The notes: generated by a model from the sequence alone, not told the origin. A stretch of DNA of 42,586 bases from JAVBLG01 sp031553655 (GCA_031553655.1 JAVBLG010000067.1:1-42586), one strand, 5' to 3'; positions 32,430 through 40,066 are shown, counted from the first letter of the stretch. Numbers and translations: made by a program.

Positions 32430-33302
32430 ATGTATTTTCAGGATATCATTCTTGGATTGCAGCACTTCTGGGCTGAAAAGGGCTGCGTAATCGAGCAGCC
32501 CACCGGCGTTGAATGCGGCGCGGGCACCTTCAACCCCAGCACTTTTCTGCGGGTTATCGGGCCGGAACCGTGGAATGTGGCTTATGTTGAACCGTCGCGC
32601 AGGCCTAAGGACGGACGTTATGGCGAAAACCCCAACCGGCTGCAAAGATATTTTCAGTTTCAGGTGATTTTAAAACCGTCTCCGCCCAATTCTCAAGATC
32701 TGTACCTGGAAAGCTTGGCCGCCCTTGGCATCGATCCTTCCCATCACGACATCCGCTTTGTGGAAGACGACTGGGAATCGCCCACCCTCGGGGCCTCTGG
32801 CCTGGGCTGGGAAATATGGCTTAACGGCATGGAAGTGACCCAGTTCACATATTTTCAGCAGGTGGGCGGTATTGAGCTTTGTCCCGTGAGCGTGGAAATT
32901 ACCTACGGGTTGGAGCGTTTGGCCATGTACCTTCAGGGCGTGGATTCGGTTTACGATCTGGCCTGGAATTCAAGGGTTAAGTACGGTCATATTTATCATC
33001 AGAATGAAGTGGAACAGTCCAAATATAATTTTGAACTGAGCAATGCCGAGATGCTTTTCGGAATTTTCAATGAGTGCGAAAATGAAGGCAAGGCCATGAT
33101 TAATGAAGGTTTGCCTTGGCCCGCTTATGACTATTGCCTCAAATGCTCGCACACTTTCAATCTGCTTGATGCGCGCGGCGCCATATCCATAACCGAAAGA
33201 ACTGGTTATATAGGTCGGGTGCGCGGCCTGGCTTCGGCTGTGGCCAGACTGTACGCCAGTCAGCGCAAGGCCCTGGGTTACCCCCTGGGCGAAGTGAAAT
33301 AG
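32430..33302 (+). CDS. glyQ: Glycyl-tRNA synthetase, alpha subunit
   Basis: The 290-residue catalytic subunit of the heterotetrameric bacterial glycyl-tRNA synthetase. MYFQDIILGLQHFWAEKGCV is the classical start. CGAGTFNPSTFLRVIGPEPW, YVEPSRRPKDGRYGENPNRL and QRYFQFQVILKPSPPNSQDL are class II core segments. The second half has LGWEIWLNGMEVTQFTYFQQ and MYLQGVDSVYDL. The length is normal for the family. It has GGCAGG upstream and glyS ten bases downstream, so the subunits are made together. An unusual direct-repeat hairpin sits in its leader. Confidence 0.98.
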   Translation: MYFQDIILGLQHFWAEKGCVIEQPTGVECGAGTFNPSTFLRVIGPEPWNVAYVEPSRRPKDGRYGENPNRLQRYFQFQVILKPSPPNSQDLYLESLAALGIDPSHHDIRFVEDDWESPTLGASGLGWEIWLNGMEVTQFTYFQQVGGIELCPVSVEITYGLERLAMYLQGVDSVYDLAWNSRVKYGHIYHQNEVEQSKYNFELSNAEMLFGIFNECENEGKAMINEGLPWPAYDYCLKCSHTFNLLDARGAISITERTGYIGRVRGLASAVARLYASQRKALGYPLGEVK

Positions 33303-33312
33303 GGGGAAATCC

Positions 33313-35403
33313 ATGTCCACTTTTATTTTGGAAATCGGCACAGAGGAAATTCCGGCCAGGTTTCTGGCCGCTGAAGAGACGGAGCTTGAACGCAGATTTG
33401 CCTCGGCACTTGATGATGCCGCTCTTGCCCACGGAGCAATAAAGGTTTTTGTTACGGCGCGCCGCGCCATTATTCTGGTAGAAGACCTGGCCGACCGTCA
33501 GACCGAACGTGAAGAAATCGTTACCGGCCCGCCCTCGCGCACCGCCTACGATTCCAACGGCAGCCCCACCAGGGCCATGGAGGGCTTTGCCCGTACCCAC
33601 GGCGTGGAAGTGAGCGCTCTTTTCCGCCTGGAAACTGAGAAAGGCGAATACATTGCCGTGCGCAAAAAGGCCGGCGGCCTTGGAGCCATGGAAATTATGG
33701 CCGGAATATGCCCGTCCGTGCTCGGCGCGTTGCCTTTCCCCAAGCGCATGCGCTGGGGCAGCGGACCACAGGCCTATGCCCGCCCGATGCAATGGTTGTT
33801 GGCCTTGCTTGACAGCGACATCGTGGAGTTTGAGTTTGCCGGGCTGAAATCGGGCCGCGAAACCAGAGGACACCGCATTCACGGCAAAGGCCCCTTTGTG
33901 GTGCAACACGCCACCGATCTTCTGGATATTCTGCTCACCAAAGGATCGGTAGTCTACTCCGCTGCCGAACGCCGCAAAATCATCATTGCCGAAGGCGACA
34001 GGCTGGCCGATGAAATAGGCGGCAGTGTGTTGTGGAAAGATTCGTTGCTCACTGAAGTTGAAGGACTCTGCGAATATCCCGTGCCCATTCTTGGCGGCTT
34101 TGCCCCCGATTTTTTGGCCATACCGCCAGAAGTGCTTCTTACCAGCATGGAAAGCCATCAGAAAAGTTTTGGGATTAAGGGCACTGACGGCAAACTTCTG
34201 CCTTATTTTCTCACCATTTTGAACATGTCGCCGCCGGATCTCGATCTGGTGCGCAATGGTTGGGAAAGGGTGCTCAGAGCCAGGCTTGAAGACGCGCGTT
34301 TCTTCTGGCGCAACGACCTTTCCGAAAATTTTGCCGAATGGCTGAAGCGTCTTGATTCAGTAGTATTTCTCGGGCCATTGGGCTCAATGGGTGACAAAAC
34401 TCGCCGCCTTGAAAGCCTGTGCTCCTGGCTGGCCGAAAACCACGGCCTTGGCGATAGAAATAAGGCAGCCAGGGCTGGGCGGCTTTCCAAGGCCGATCTG
34501 GTTACCGGCATGGTGGGCGAGTTTGATACCCTGCAAGGCCATATGGGGGCTATTTACGCCCTTGAAAAGGGCGAAGACACTGATGTTGCCAATGCTCTGG
34601 CCGATCAATACCTCCCGGCGGGGCCGGATTCGCCGTTGCCTTCCACAATGTTGGGGGCCATTCTGTCCATGGCCGATAAGTCCGACACCTTGGCCGGATG
34701 TTTTGGACTTAACATGATACCCAGCGGTACGGCCGACCCTAACGGTCTCAGGCGTTGCGCTCTGGGCATTGCCCGCATAATTTTGGAATACGGTCTCAGG
34801 GTTAACATATGGGAGCTGCTGGACAAGGCCCAGGAAGCCTATGGACCGCTGCAATGGAAGCTGTCCCATTCCGAGGCCATGGACAAAATGATGGATTTCA
34901 TCGAAGGCCGTATAAAGAACCTCTTCATCCATCAAGGTTATGAAACCCTGCTGGTTGAGGCCGCCGCTGGGGCGGGCTTCAGCGACCTGGTTTCGCTGCG
35001 CCAGCGCCTTGAAGCGCTTAAAAAGCTGACTATGCGCGAAGATTTTGCCCTGACTGTACAAACCTGCAAGCGGGCCACCAATATCATTCGCAAACAAGGA
35101 CAGGAAGCCGAAGGTGAACTTTCCGGCCATTGGGACGAATCCTTGTTGAGGGAACAGGCGGAAATAAATCTGGCCGAAGCCTACAAGCGCATTCTGCCTG
35201 AATTTGACTCCCTGCTGGGCAAAGACGCCTTTGACGACCTCTTCCCTCTGATTTTGGAATTGCGCCCAACTATGGATGCTTTTTTTGAGGGAGTGATGGT
35301 TATGTGCGAAGAAGTGCCTTTACGCAACAATCGTCTGAACATGTTGAAGGCCTTGGTGGACAGGTTGGACAAACTTGCCAACTTTGCCGCCTTGCAAGTC
35401 TAG
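33313..35403 (+). CDS. glyS: Glycyl-tRNA synthetase, beta subunit
   Basis: The 696-residue tRNA-binding subunit. FILEIGTEEIPARFLAAEET is the family N-terminus, and GPPSRTAYDSNGSPTRAMEG and LPFPKRMRWGSGPQAYARPM follow. Downstream come MESHQKSFGIKGTDGKLLPY, then FFWRNDLSENFAEWLKRLDS, and an HD-like segment DLVTGMVGEFDTLQGHMGAI. The C-terminal DALR-like anticodon-binding part includes PEFDSLLGKDAFDDLFPLI and ends NRLNMLKALVDRLDKLANFA. GGGGGAA precedes the ATG. No terminator is visible directly after the stop; the rpsT promoter begins 30 bases on. Confidence 0.97.
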   Translation: MSTFILEIGTEEIPARFLAAEETELERRFASALDDAALAHGAIKVFVTARRAIILVEDLADRQTEREEIVTGPPSRTAYDSNGSPTRAMEGFARTHGVEVSALFRLETEKGEYIAVRKKAGGLGAMEIMAGICPSVLGALPFPKRMRWGSGPQAYARPMQWLLALLDSDIVEFEFAGLKSGRETRGHRIHGKGPFVVQHATDLLDILLTKGSVVYSAAERRKIIIAEGDRLADEIGGSVLWKDSLLTEVEGLCEYPVPILGGFAPDFLAIPPEVLLTSMESHQKSFGIKGTDGKLLPYFLTILNMSPPDLDLVRNGWERVLRARLEDARFFWRNDLSENFAEWLKRLDSVVFLGPLGSMGDKTRRLESLCSWLAENHGLGDRNKAARAGRLSKADLVTGMVGEFDTLQGHMGAIYALEKGEDTDVANALADQYLPAGPDSPLPSTMLGAILSMADKSDTLAGCFGLNMIPSGTADPNGLRRCALGIARIILEYGLRVNIWELLDKAQEAYGPLQWKLSHSEAMDKMMDFIEGRIKNLFIHQGYETLLVEAAAGAGFSDLVSLRQRLEALKKLTMREDFALTVQTCKRATNIIRKQGQEAEGELSGHWDESLLREQAEINLAEAYKRILPEFDSLLGKDAFDDLFPLILELRPTMDAFFEGVMVMCEEVPLRNNRLNMLKALVDRLDKLANFAALQV

Positions 35404-35433
35404 CGTCGGCCCTGGATTAATCTCGCGTGTTGC

Positions 35434-35462
35434 TTGACAGCGATATACATTTTGTATAGACT
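35434..35462 (+). promoter_or_regulatory. Promoter of rpsT
   Basis: TTGACA (35434-35439), 17 bases, TAGACT (35457-35462). A perfect -35 box. The start point should be near 35469, leaving a leader of about 135 bases. Confidence 0.7.
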
Positions 35463-35480
35463 TCACCGTTCGATTATAGC

Positions 35481-35571
35481 CTGAAACATCCCCCTTCTTT
35501 CAGGGAGGGGCAATGCACACAGTTCCTACTCCGCCGCAGACGTAGTCAGTCGGCGGATGGAGCTGACTGTG
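35481..35571 (+). promoter_or_regulatory. Structured rpsT leader with a 10-codon upstream ORF
   Basis: A G-rich ribosome site, GGGAGGGG (35503-35510), precedes ATG 35513, which opens a ten-codon frame MHTVPTPPQT ending at TAG 35543-35545. The frame lies in the left arm and loop of a composite hairpin: CACAGT (35518-35523) with ACTGTG (35566-35571), TCC with GGA, and TCCGCCG (35530-35536) with CGGCGGA (35551-35557). An earlier small stem pairs CTGAAA (35481-35486) with TTTCAG (35497-35502) and would mask part of the G-rich site's surroundings. S20 is self-regulated in Escherichia coli; similar control here is inference. Confidence 0.45.
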
Positions 35572-35604
35572 GATTGAAACATATAGATACCGCTGGAGGA
35601 AAAA

Positions 35605-35865
35605 GTGGCCAATCATAAGTCTGCCGTTAAGAGGCACAAGCAGGGCGTGAACCGTGCGGCGCGCAACCGCGCGGCGCGCACCAGAGTCAAAAATGTGGTT
35701 AAGGACGTGCGCGCCGCGATCCTGGCCGAAAACAAGGAAGAAGCCCAGTTGGCTCTCAAGAAGGCCACTTCTGTGCTGGACAAGTCCGCTAAAACTTCCA
35801 TTCACTGGAAGAAAGCCGCGCGCAAGGTATCCCGCTTAGCCAAAGCGGTAAATTCTTTGGGCTAA
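35605..35865 (+). CDS. rpsT: Small ribosomal subunit protein bS20
   Basis: An 86-residue very basic protein of the 30S subunit that binds 16S rRNA. ANHKSAVKRHKQGVNRAARN and the alanine- and lysine-rich helices through KTSIHWKKAARKVSRLAKAV are typical of bS20. It starts with GTG, with GGAGG (35595-35599) five bases upstream; rare starts are a known feature of rpsT in other bacteria and go with low or regulated initiation. It is a single-gene unit: strong promoter, long structured leader, and a strong terminator 30 bases after the stop. Confidence 0.97.
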   Translation: MANHKSAVKRHKQGVNRAARNRAARTRVKNVVKDVRAAILAENKEEAQLALKKATSVLDKSAKTSIHWKKAARKVSRLAKAVNSLG

Positions 35866-35895
35866 AACGCCTGACTTTGCCTTCTGGCCTGCGTC

Positions 35896-35959
35896 AAACG
35901 CCAAATTTGAACAGGGGATAGAACTTTTTAGGTTCATCCCCTGTTCAAATTTGGCGTTT
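35896..35959 (+). terminator. Terminator after rpsT
   Basis: AAACGCCAAATTTGAACAGG and the next four bases (35896-35919) pair perfectly with 35936-35959. The loop contains a further GAAC/GTTC pair, giving about 28 bp in total. The stem ends in a T run, TTTT. It can also serve the convergent pyrR gene. Confidence 0.88.
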
Positions 35960-35979
35960 TCCTTGCCAGATGGCAAATT

Positions 35980-36019
35980 AGAGCGTTTTGCGAATGAAAT
36001 GAGCGAAATGCTCTGACGG
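35980..36019 (+). repeat. 40-nt hairpin repeat, copy C
   Basis: This is closest to the consensus of the three copies. GAGCGTTTTGC (35981-35991), loop GAATGAAATGA, GCGAAATGCTC (36003-36013), then TGACGG. It lies between the rpsT terminator and the pyrR stop, in the same orientation as the other copies. Confidence 0.82.
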
Positions 36020-36035
36020 ACCGTGCGTAGGTTTT

Positions 36036-36581
36036 CTATTTCTTTTCGGGTTTCAGGGCGAGCCGCACCTCGTCGATCTGATCGCGCTCTTCAAGCAGCA
36101 CATTGGCCTGTTCGTTGCGGGCGGTATTGATCTGTCTGCCCACGTAGTCGGCATGTATAGGCAATTCTCTGTGTCCGCGATCAACCAAGACCAGCAACTC
36201 CACCTTTCTGGGACGGCCATAGTCCAAAAGCGCTTCGAGAGCCGAGCGTATGGTGCGCCCTGTATAAAGCACGTCATCCACCAGTATTATGATTTTATTG
36301 TCAATCTGTGAAGGAATGTGCGATTGGCCTATTAGCGGTTTGCCCACAAGGCTGGTCCAGTCATCGCGATACAGATTTATATCAAGAGTGCCCAGGGGAA
36401 TTTCGTATCTGGTGCGCTCGCTGATAATGGATCGCAGACGCTTGGCCAAATCGACCCCGCGCCTTTGAATGCCCACCAGCATAAGTTCCGAAGCTTCACC
36501 GTGGCGTTCCAGGATTTGATAGGCCAGGCGTTCGAGGGTGCGGGCCATTTCTTCCTTGTGCATGATAACTGAGTATTCCAT
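36036..36581 (-). CDS. pyrR: Bifunctional pyrimidine regulator / uracil phosphoribosyltransferase PyrR-like
   Basis: A 181-residue type I phosphoribosyltransferase of the PyrR group. The PRPP loop IIILVDDVLYTGRTIRSALE is clear, and LMLVGIQRRGVDLAKRLRSI, LGTLDINLYRDDWTSL and ELLVLVDRGHRELPIHADYV complete the PyrR pattern. In Gram-positive bacteria PyrR binds pyr mRNA to attenuate it; in other phyla it may act mainly as a salvage enzyme. No pyr gene or obvious PyrR-binding anti-antiterminator lies nearby. ATG 36581 has GGAGG four bases upstream; the open frame continues 33 codons upstream into the regulatory region. Two dyads lie ahead of the gene. Confidence 0.92.
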   Translation of the reverse strand: MEYSVIMHKEEMARTLERLAYQILERHGEASELMLVGIQRRGVDLAKRLRSIISERTRYEIPLGTLDINLYRDDWTSLVGKPLIGQSHIPSQIDNKIIILVDDVLYTGRTIRSALEALLDYGRPRKVELLVLVDRGHRELPIHADYVGRQINTARNEQANVLLEERDQIDEVRLALKPEKK

Positions 36582-36603
36582 AAACCCTCCGAAGAAGTAT
36601 GTC

Positions 36604-36644
36604 GGTATGTTATACCATTTCCGTGACAAATGCACTTCATTTGT
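36604..36644 (-). promoter_or_regulatory. Two dyads upstream of pyrR
   Basis: GGTAT-GTT-ATACC (36604-36616) and ACAAATG-CACTT-CATTTGT (36626-36644) lie 23 to 63 bases before the start. The second is a perfect 7-bp dyad with a five-base spacer, a size that suits a dimeric repressor. I could not place a good promoter. Confidence 0.4.
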
Positions 36645-36797
36645 ATGGTGCTTACAGGGCAGACGCGCCTTGTTTTGCATACTAACAAAATCAGGTGAAG
36701 GGCGCGCAGGGCAAAAAGCTAAAGTAAAAAAACAATTTCAGGTAGATGTGCTATTTAAAAGTCAAGGTGCTTTATGTGATGAAGTATTGTATCGCGC

Positions 36798-36826
36798 TTG
36801 ACAAAATTGTTTGTAAGACATAGTTG
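36798..36826 (+). promoter_or_regulatory. Possible promoter of the selenoprotein gene
   Basis: TTGACA (36798-36803) is a perfect -35 box about 60 bases before the start. The -10 at the 17-base position, TAGTTG, is poor, so an activator may be needed or the box may be misplaced. The region 36689-36797 holds no gene that I can support. Confidence 0.4.
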
Positions 36827-36863
36827 TTAGAGGGCACGACAGACTTTTATGGAGGCTTTAATT

Positions 36864-37190
36864 ATGCTTACACTTACAGAGGAAGCGCGCAAGGAGCTTG
36901 AGAGCTATTTTGCCGATAAAGACAGGGGCACAATACGCGTTTACCTTGCTCCCGGCGGCTGAAGCGGCCCGAGGCTGGCTTTGGCTCTGGATGAGTCAAA
37001 TGAAGATGATTCGGTTTTTAATGAGGGCGGCTTTTCCTTCTGCGTCAATAAAGAACTGCTTGAGCAGATCAAGTCAGTGGAAATAAAATTGACTTATATG
37101 GGTTTCATGGTGGAACCGGGTGTTCCGCTTTCCGGCGGCGGCTCCGCTTGCGGCGGGTGCGCCAGTTCCGGAAGTTGCGCTCCTGCTTAG
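36864..37190 (+). CDS. HesB/IscA-like selenoprotein (TGA at codon 33 read as selenocysteine)
   Basis: The frame from ATG 36864 to TAG 37188-37190 is interrupted only by TGA 36960-36962. Read as selenocysteine (U33), the product has 108 residues and is continuous: MLTLTEEARKELESYF, then RVYLAPGGUSGPRLALALDE, FSFCVNKELLEQIKSVEI, and a tail GGGSACGGCASSGSC. U33 occupies the place of the first ligand cysteine of IscA (GCSG), and Cys96/Cys99/Cys105 replace the C-terminal CGC pair. A family of HesB-like selenoproteins is known from anaerobes and delta-proteobacteria. A suitable SECIS hairpin follows the TGA. GGAGG lies eight bases upstream. It is a single-gene unit with promoter and terminator. A role in iron-sulfur, metal or redox handling is inferred. 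Confidence 0.9.
36980..37000 (+). promoter_or_regulatory. Bacterial SECIS element
   Basis: TTTGGCTC (36980-36987) pairs with GAGTCAAA (36993-37000) over eight positions with one G-U pair, closing a five-base loop TGGAT. The loop begins 25 bases after the TGA and has G at its second position, within the known rules for SelB-recognised SECIS hairpins. It lies inside the coding frame, as bacterial SECIS elements do. Confidence 0.78.
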
Positions 37191-37221
37191 TGTTTGTGTT
37201 TTTTTGGCATATGTATTCTTG

Positions 37222-37261
37222 CGAAAACGGGGACAGTTTTTTGGGATTGCCCCCGTTTTCG
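37222..37261 (+). terminator. Bidirectional terminator between the selenoprotein gene and mutS
   Basis: CGAAAACGGGG (37222-37232) pairs with CCCCGTTTTCG (37251-37261), with an 18-base loop. T-rich sequence on either side serves both convergent genes. The mutS stop lies three bases away. Confidence 0.8.
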
Positions 37262-37263
37262 TT

Positions 37264-39942
37264 TTACTTCAGCATTTTTTTCCAATCAGTTATGCGCCGT
37301 AGGGCCTCAAGCGGGGTGAGGGCGTCGGGATCCAGCTTTTTCAGGGCTTCCACCACGGGGTGCTTTTCTTCTTGTACGGGCGCGGCTTCTTTTGGCTGGC
37401 GGACGGGCAACTTCAGGCCGGGCAGGGTCATCATCTGCCAGGCGTTTTCGCGTCCTCCGGCCAGAGGGCGGCTTTTTTCCAGATTCCCCAGAATTTCCTT
37501 GGCTCTTTGCACCACATTTTGCGGCACACCGGCCAATCTGGCCACTTCCACACCATAGCTGCGATCGGAAGGACCGGGTACCAGACGGTGCAGAAAAATT
37601 ATTTCACCACCCCATTCCTTGATGGCAATGTTCATGGTGAAAATGCCCGGCAGATTGCCTTCAAGGCTGGTAAGCTCGTGGAAATGCGTGGCAAAAATGG
37701 TGCGTATGGAATTTCTGCCGCGCTTGGCCAGCTCTTCAACCACAGCAAAGGCTATAGCTAAACCGTCAAAGGTGCTGGTGCCTCGCCCGATTTCGTCCAA
37801 TATCACCAGGCTGCGTCTGGTAGACTGGCGCAAAATGCGCGCCGTTTCCATCATCTCCACCATAAACGTGCTTTGCCCCTCGGCCAGATTGTCCGAAGCA
37901 CCCACACGCGAGAAAATGCGATCCACAAGGCCAATACGCGCGTACCCGGCCGGAACAAAGGAACCCATCTGGGCCATTATGGCTATTATAGCTATCTGTC
38001 GTAAAATAGTTGATTTTCCGGCCATGTTGGGGCCGGTGATGATGCACAGCCGCTTCTGCTCGTCCATATACAGGCTGTTGGGAACAAAAGGGGCACCCTG
38101 ATTCAGGGCTTCCACCACTGGATGCCGCCCTTCCTTTATGTCCAGCCCGGCTGTATCGTCCAGCTCGGGTTTTATCCAGTTCCAACGGCGGGCTGAAACA
38201 GCCAAAGCCTGCCAGTAGTCCATGTGGGCGATCAAATCGGCCATGAAAATCAGGCGTGGCCGCGCTTTGGACATTATTTCACGCAATTCCTGAAACAAAT
38301 TATATTCCATGGTCTTGCGCTCTTCCGAGGCCGAAATAATATTTTCCTCAAGCTGTTTCAACTCTTCACTGGTATAACGTTCGGCATTGGCCAGGGTTTG
38401 CCGCCTGACGAAGTGCTGTGGCAGAACAGCCCCCGCGCTGGCGCGGCCTATTTCAAAAAAATAGCCGAACACTCTGTTATAACCCAATTTCAGCTTGGGT
38501 AGATTGTGAGTGGATTTTTCGCGCTCGAAAAGCTGCTGGACTTTTTCCTGTCCATGCTCAACCAGATCGATGAGTTCATCCAGGCGCTCGCGATAGCCGG
38601 TTTTAAAAAGTCCACCTTCACTGATGACATTGGGAGGACTGTCCACCAGGGCCGATTCCAGAAGATTAGCGTAATCTTCCATATTGTCCCACTGTTGCAC
38701 TATTTTGACCAGCGCCGAGGGCAGATTGCTTCCGCGTTTGTCGTCATCGGTGGGGTATCGGTTAGGATCGGGCGAAGCCGTGAGAGCGGCCAGCGCGCCC
38801 GGCAGGGCGGCCAAGCTTTGTTTAAGCACTGTAAAGTCAACCGGAGAGGCGCGGTTGAGGGTTATTCTGGTGGAAATGCGTTCAAGGTCATATACCGGCT
38901 TCAATTTTTCCCGCAGATTTTCCCGCAGCTGGTCGTGGTTCAGGAAAAATTCCACGCATTCCTGTGTTTCAAGTATTTGCGGCGCTTCTCTGAACGGGTG
39001 GCGCATACGCTCTTCAAAGAGCCTGCCGCCGGCCGGAGTTACAGTTTGATCCATTACATGGCGCAAGGTTCCCGGCCCTTTACGCCCGTTCTGGCGGACA
39101 AAAATTTCAAGGTTGCGCTCGGTCAACTCGTCGATGATCAGGTGACGCCCAAGGTCCAGAGGAGTAAACGGGCGTAGATGGGTGGGATCCTTTTTCTGAG
39201 TCTGAGACAGATAGGCCAAAATGGCCCCGCAAGCTTCCACCAGCGGTTTTTTATCTTCAAGGCCCAGCGCGCTGAGATCTTTCACTCCCTGAGCTTCAAG
39301 CACGGATCTTGCGGATTTTTTGTAGTCGAAATGGCTGCGATGCGGCAGGCGCACAATTTGCGCGGCATTTAACCCCAAGGTATTGGGAACAGCGGTCTCA
39401 TCGTTTATCAAGAGCTCGCGCGGGGACATTTTCAGTACCCACGACCATATGTCGGCAGTTTTGCGCGAAAAAAGCCCCGACCATTCCCCGGTGGAAACAT
39501 CAACAAAGGCAAAGCCGCCCCAGCCCTTTTCCTGGTCAAAAGCCACCGCGCCAAGGTAGTTATGCCCACCGGCCACCAGATTGGCATCTTCCACGACCGT
39601 GCCCGGCGTGAGAACGCGGGTGACAGCCCTTTCCACCAGGCCTTTGGCGGCGCGCGGGTCTTGCACTTGATCGCATATGGCTATTTTGTAACCCTTTTCC
39701 ACCAATTGGGTCAGATAACCGGTTACGGCATGCCAAGGAACGCCGCACATGGGTATGGGCGCTTCCGCGTCGCGATTGCGGCTGGTAAGGGCTATTTGCA
39801 GTTCGCGGGCCACCAGCACCGCATCTTCAAAAAACAACTCATAAAAATCACCCATGCGGTAAAAAAGCAGCGCATCAGGATATTCTTCCTTTATGCGCAG
39901 ATATTGCTCGAACATGGGGGTAAGGCGCGGTGATTCTGTCAT
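37264..39942 (-). CDS. mutS: DNA mismatch repair protein MutS
   Basis: An 892-residue mismatch-recognition ATPase. The mismatch-binding loop MGDFYELF carries the Phe-x-Glu pair (Phe33, Glu35). The connector, lever and clamp regions follow, and the ATPase domain has Walker A ITGPNMAGKST (about 632), Walker B VILDEIGRGTSTFDG (about 710) and ATHFHELTSLE. The C-terminal region (after about 800) includes EEKHPVVEALKKLDPDALTP, the short helix-turn-helix tetramerisation motif. ATG 39942 is the natural start (MTESPRLTPMFEQYL); the open frame extends 65 codons upstream through the terminators of the preceding gene. The ribosome site is weak. A TATAAT lies 22 bases upstream. Confidence 0.96.
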   Translation of the reverse strand: MTESPRLTPMFEQYLRIKEEYPDALLFYRMGDFYELFFEDAVLVARELQIALTSRNRDAEAPIPMCGVPWHAVTGYLTQLVEKGYKIAICDQVQDPRAAKGLVERAVTRVLTPGTVVEDANLVAGGHNYLGAVAFDQEKGWGGFAFVDVSTGEWSGLFSRKTADIWSWVLKMSPRELLINDETAVPNTLGLNAAQIVRLPHRSHFDYKKSARSVLEAQGVKDLSALGLEDKKPLVEACGAILAYLSQTQKKDPTHLRPFTPLDLGRHLIIDELTERNLEIFVRQNGRKGPGTLRHVMDQTVTPAGGRLFEERMRHPFREAPQILETQECVEFFLNHDQLRENLREKLKPVYDLERISTRITLNRASPVDFTVLKQSLAALPGALAALTASPDPNRYPTDDDKRGSNLPSALVKIVQQWDNMEDYANLLESALVDSPPNVISEGGLFKTGYRERLDELIDLVEHGQEKVQQLFEREKSTHNLPKLKLGYNRVFGYFFEIGRASAGAVLPQHFVRRQTLANAERYTSEELKQLEENIISASEERKTMEYNLFQELREIMSKARPRLIFMADLIAHMDYWQALAVSARRWNWIKPELDDTAGLDIKEGRHPVVEALNQGAPFVPNSLYMDEQKRLCIITGPNMAGKSTILRQIAIIAIMAQMGSFVPAGYARIGLVDRIFSRVGASDNLAEGQSTFMVEMMETARILRQSTRRSLVILDEIGRGTSTFDGLAIAFAVVEELAKRGRNSIRTIFATHFHELTSLEGNLPGIFTMNIAIKEWGGEIIFLHRLVPGPSDRSYGVEVARLAGVPQNVVQRAKEILGNLEKSRPLAGGRENAWQMMTLPGLKLPVRQPKEAAPVQEEKHPVVEALKKLDPDALTPLEALRRITDWKKMLK

Positions 39943-39963
39943 GGGACAATTTCTGCGGATTTG

Positions 39964-39969
39964 ATTATA
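39964..39969 (-). promoter_or_regulatory. mutS -10 box inside the preceding terminator's T-rich tail
   Basis: On the minus strand TATAAT (39969 to 39964) sits in the T-rich run that follows the hairpin at 39982-40002. The start point would be near 39957, giving a leader of about 14 bases. The -35 position is poor (TTCGCT or TCGCTG) and lies in the hairpin. Confidence 0.4.
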
Positions 39970-39976
39970 AATAAAT

Positions 39977-40002
39977 AAAAAGCCGGCAGCGAAGCGGCCG
40001 GC
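39977..40002 (-). terminator. Terminator 2 after the lapA-like gene
   Basis: GCCGGC (39982-39987) pairs with GCCGGC (39997-40002), with more pairs towards the loop. On the minus strand the stem is followed by TTTTTATTTATTTAT. It is a canonical rho-independent terminator only 35 bases before the mutS start. Confidence 0.82.
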
Positions 40003-40021
40003 GACATATGCCATAATCGGC

Positions 40022-40052
40022 AAAGGCCAGTCCCGCGGGAGGACCGGCCTTT
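40022..40052 (-). terminator. Terminator 1 (upstream hairpin) after the lapA-like gene
   Basis: AAAGGCC (40022-40028) pairs with GGCCTTT (40046-40052), then GTCC with GGAC after one mismatch. It lies 14 bases after the gene stop. It has only three T, so it may mainly protect the RNA end, with the second hairpin completing termination. Confidence 0.6.
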
Positions 40053-40066
40053 TACCCGATGAAAAA

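Noticed and set aside
36981..37190. Separate 69-codon gene downstream of the TGA
   Set aside because: It is the C-terminal part of the selenoprotein; its own ATG lies in the SECIS region and has no ribosome site.
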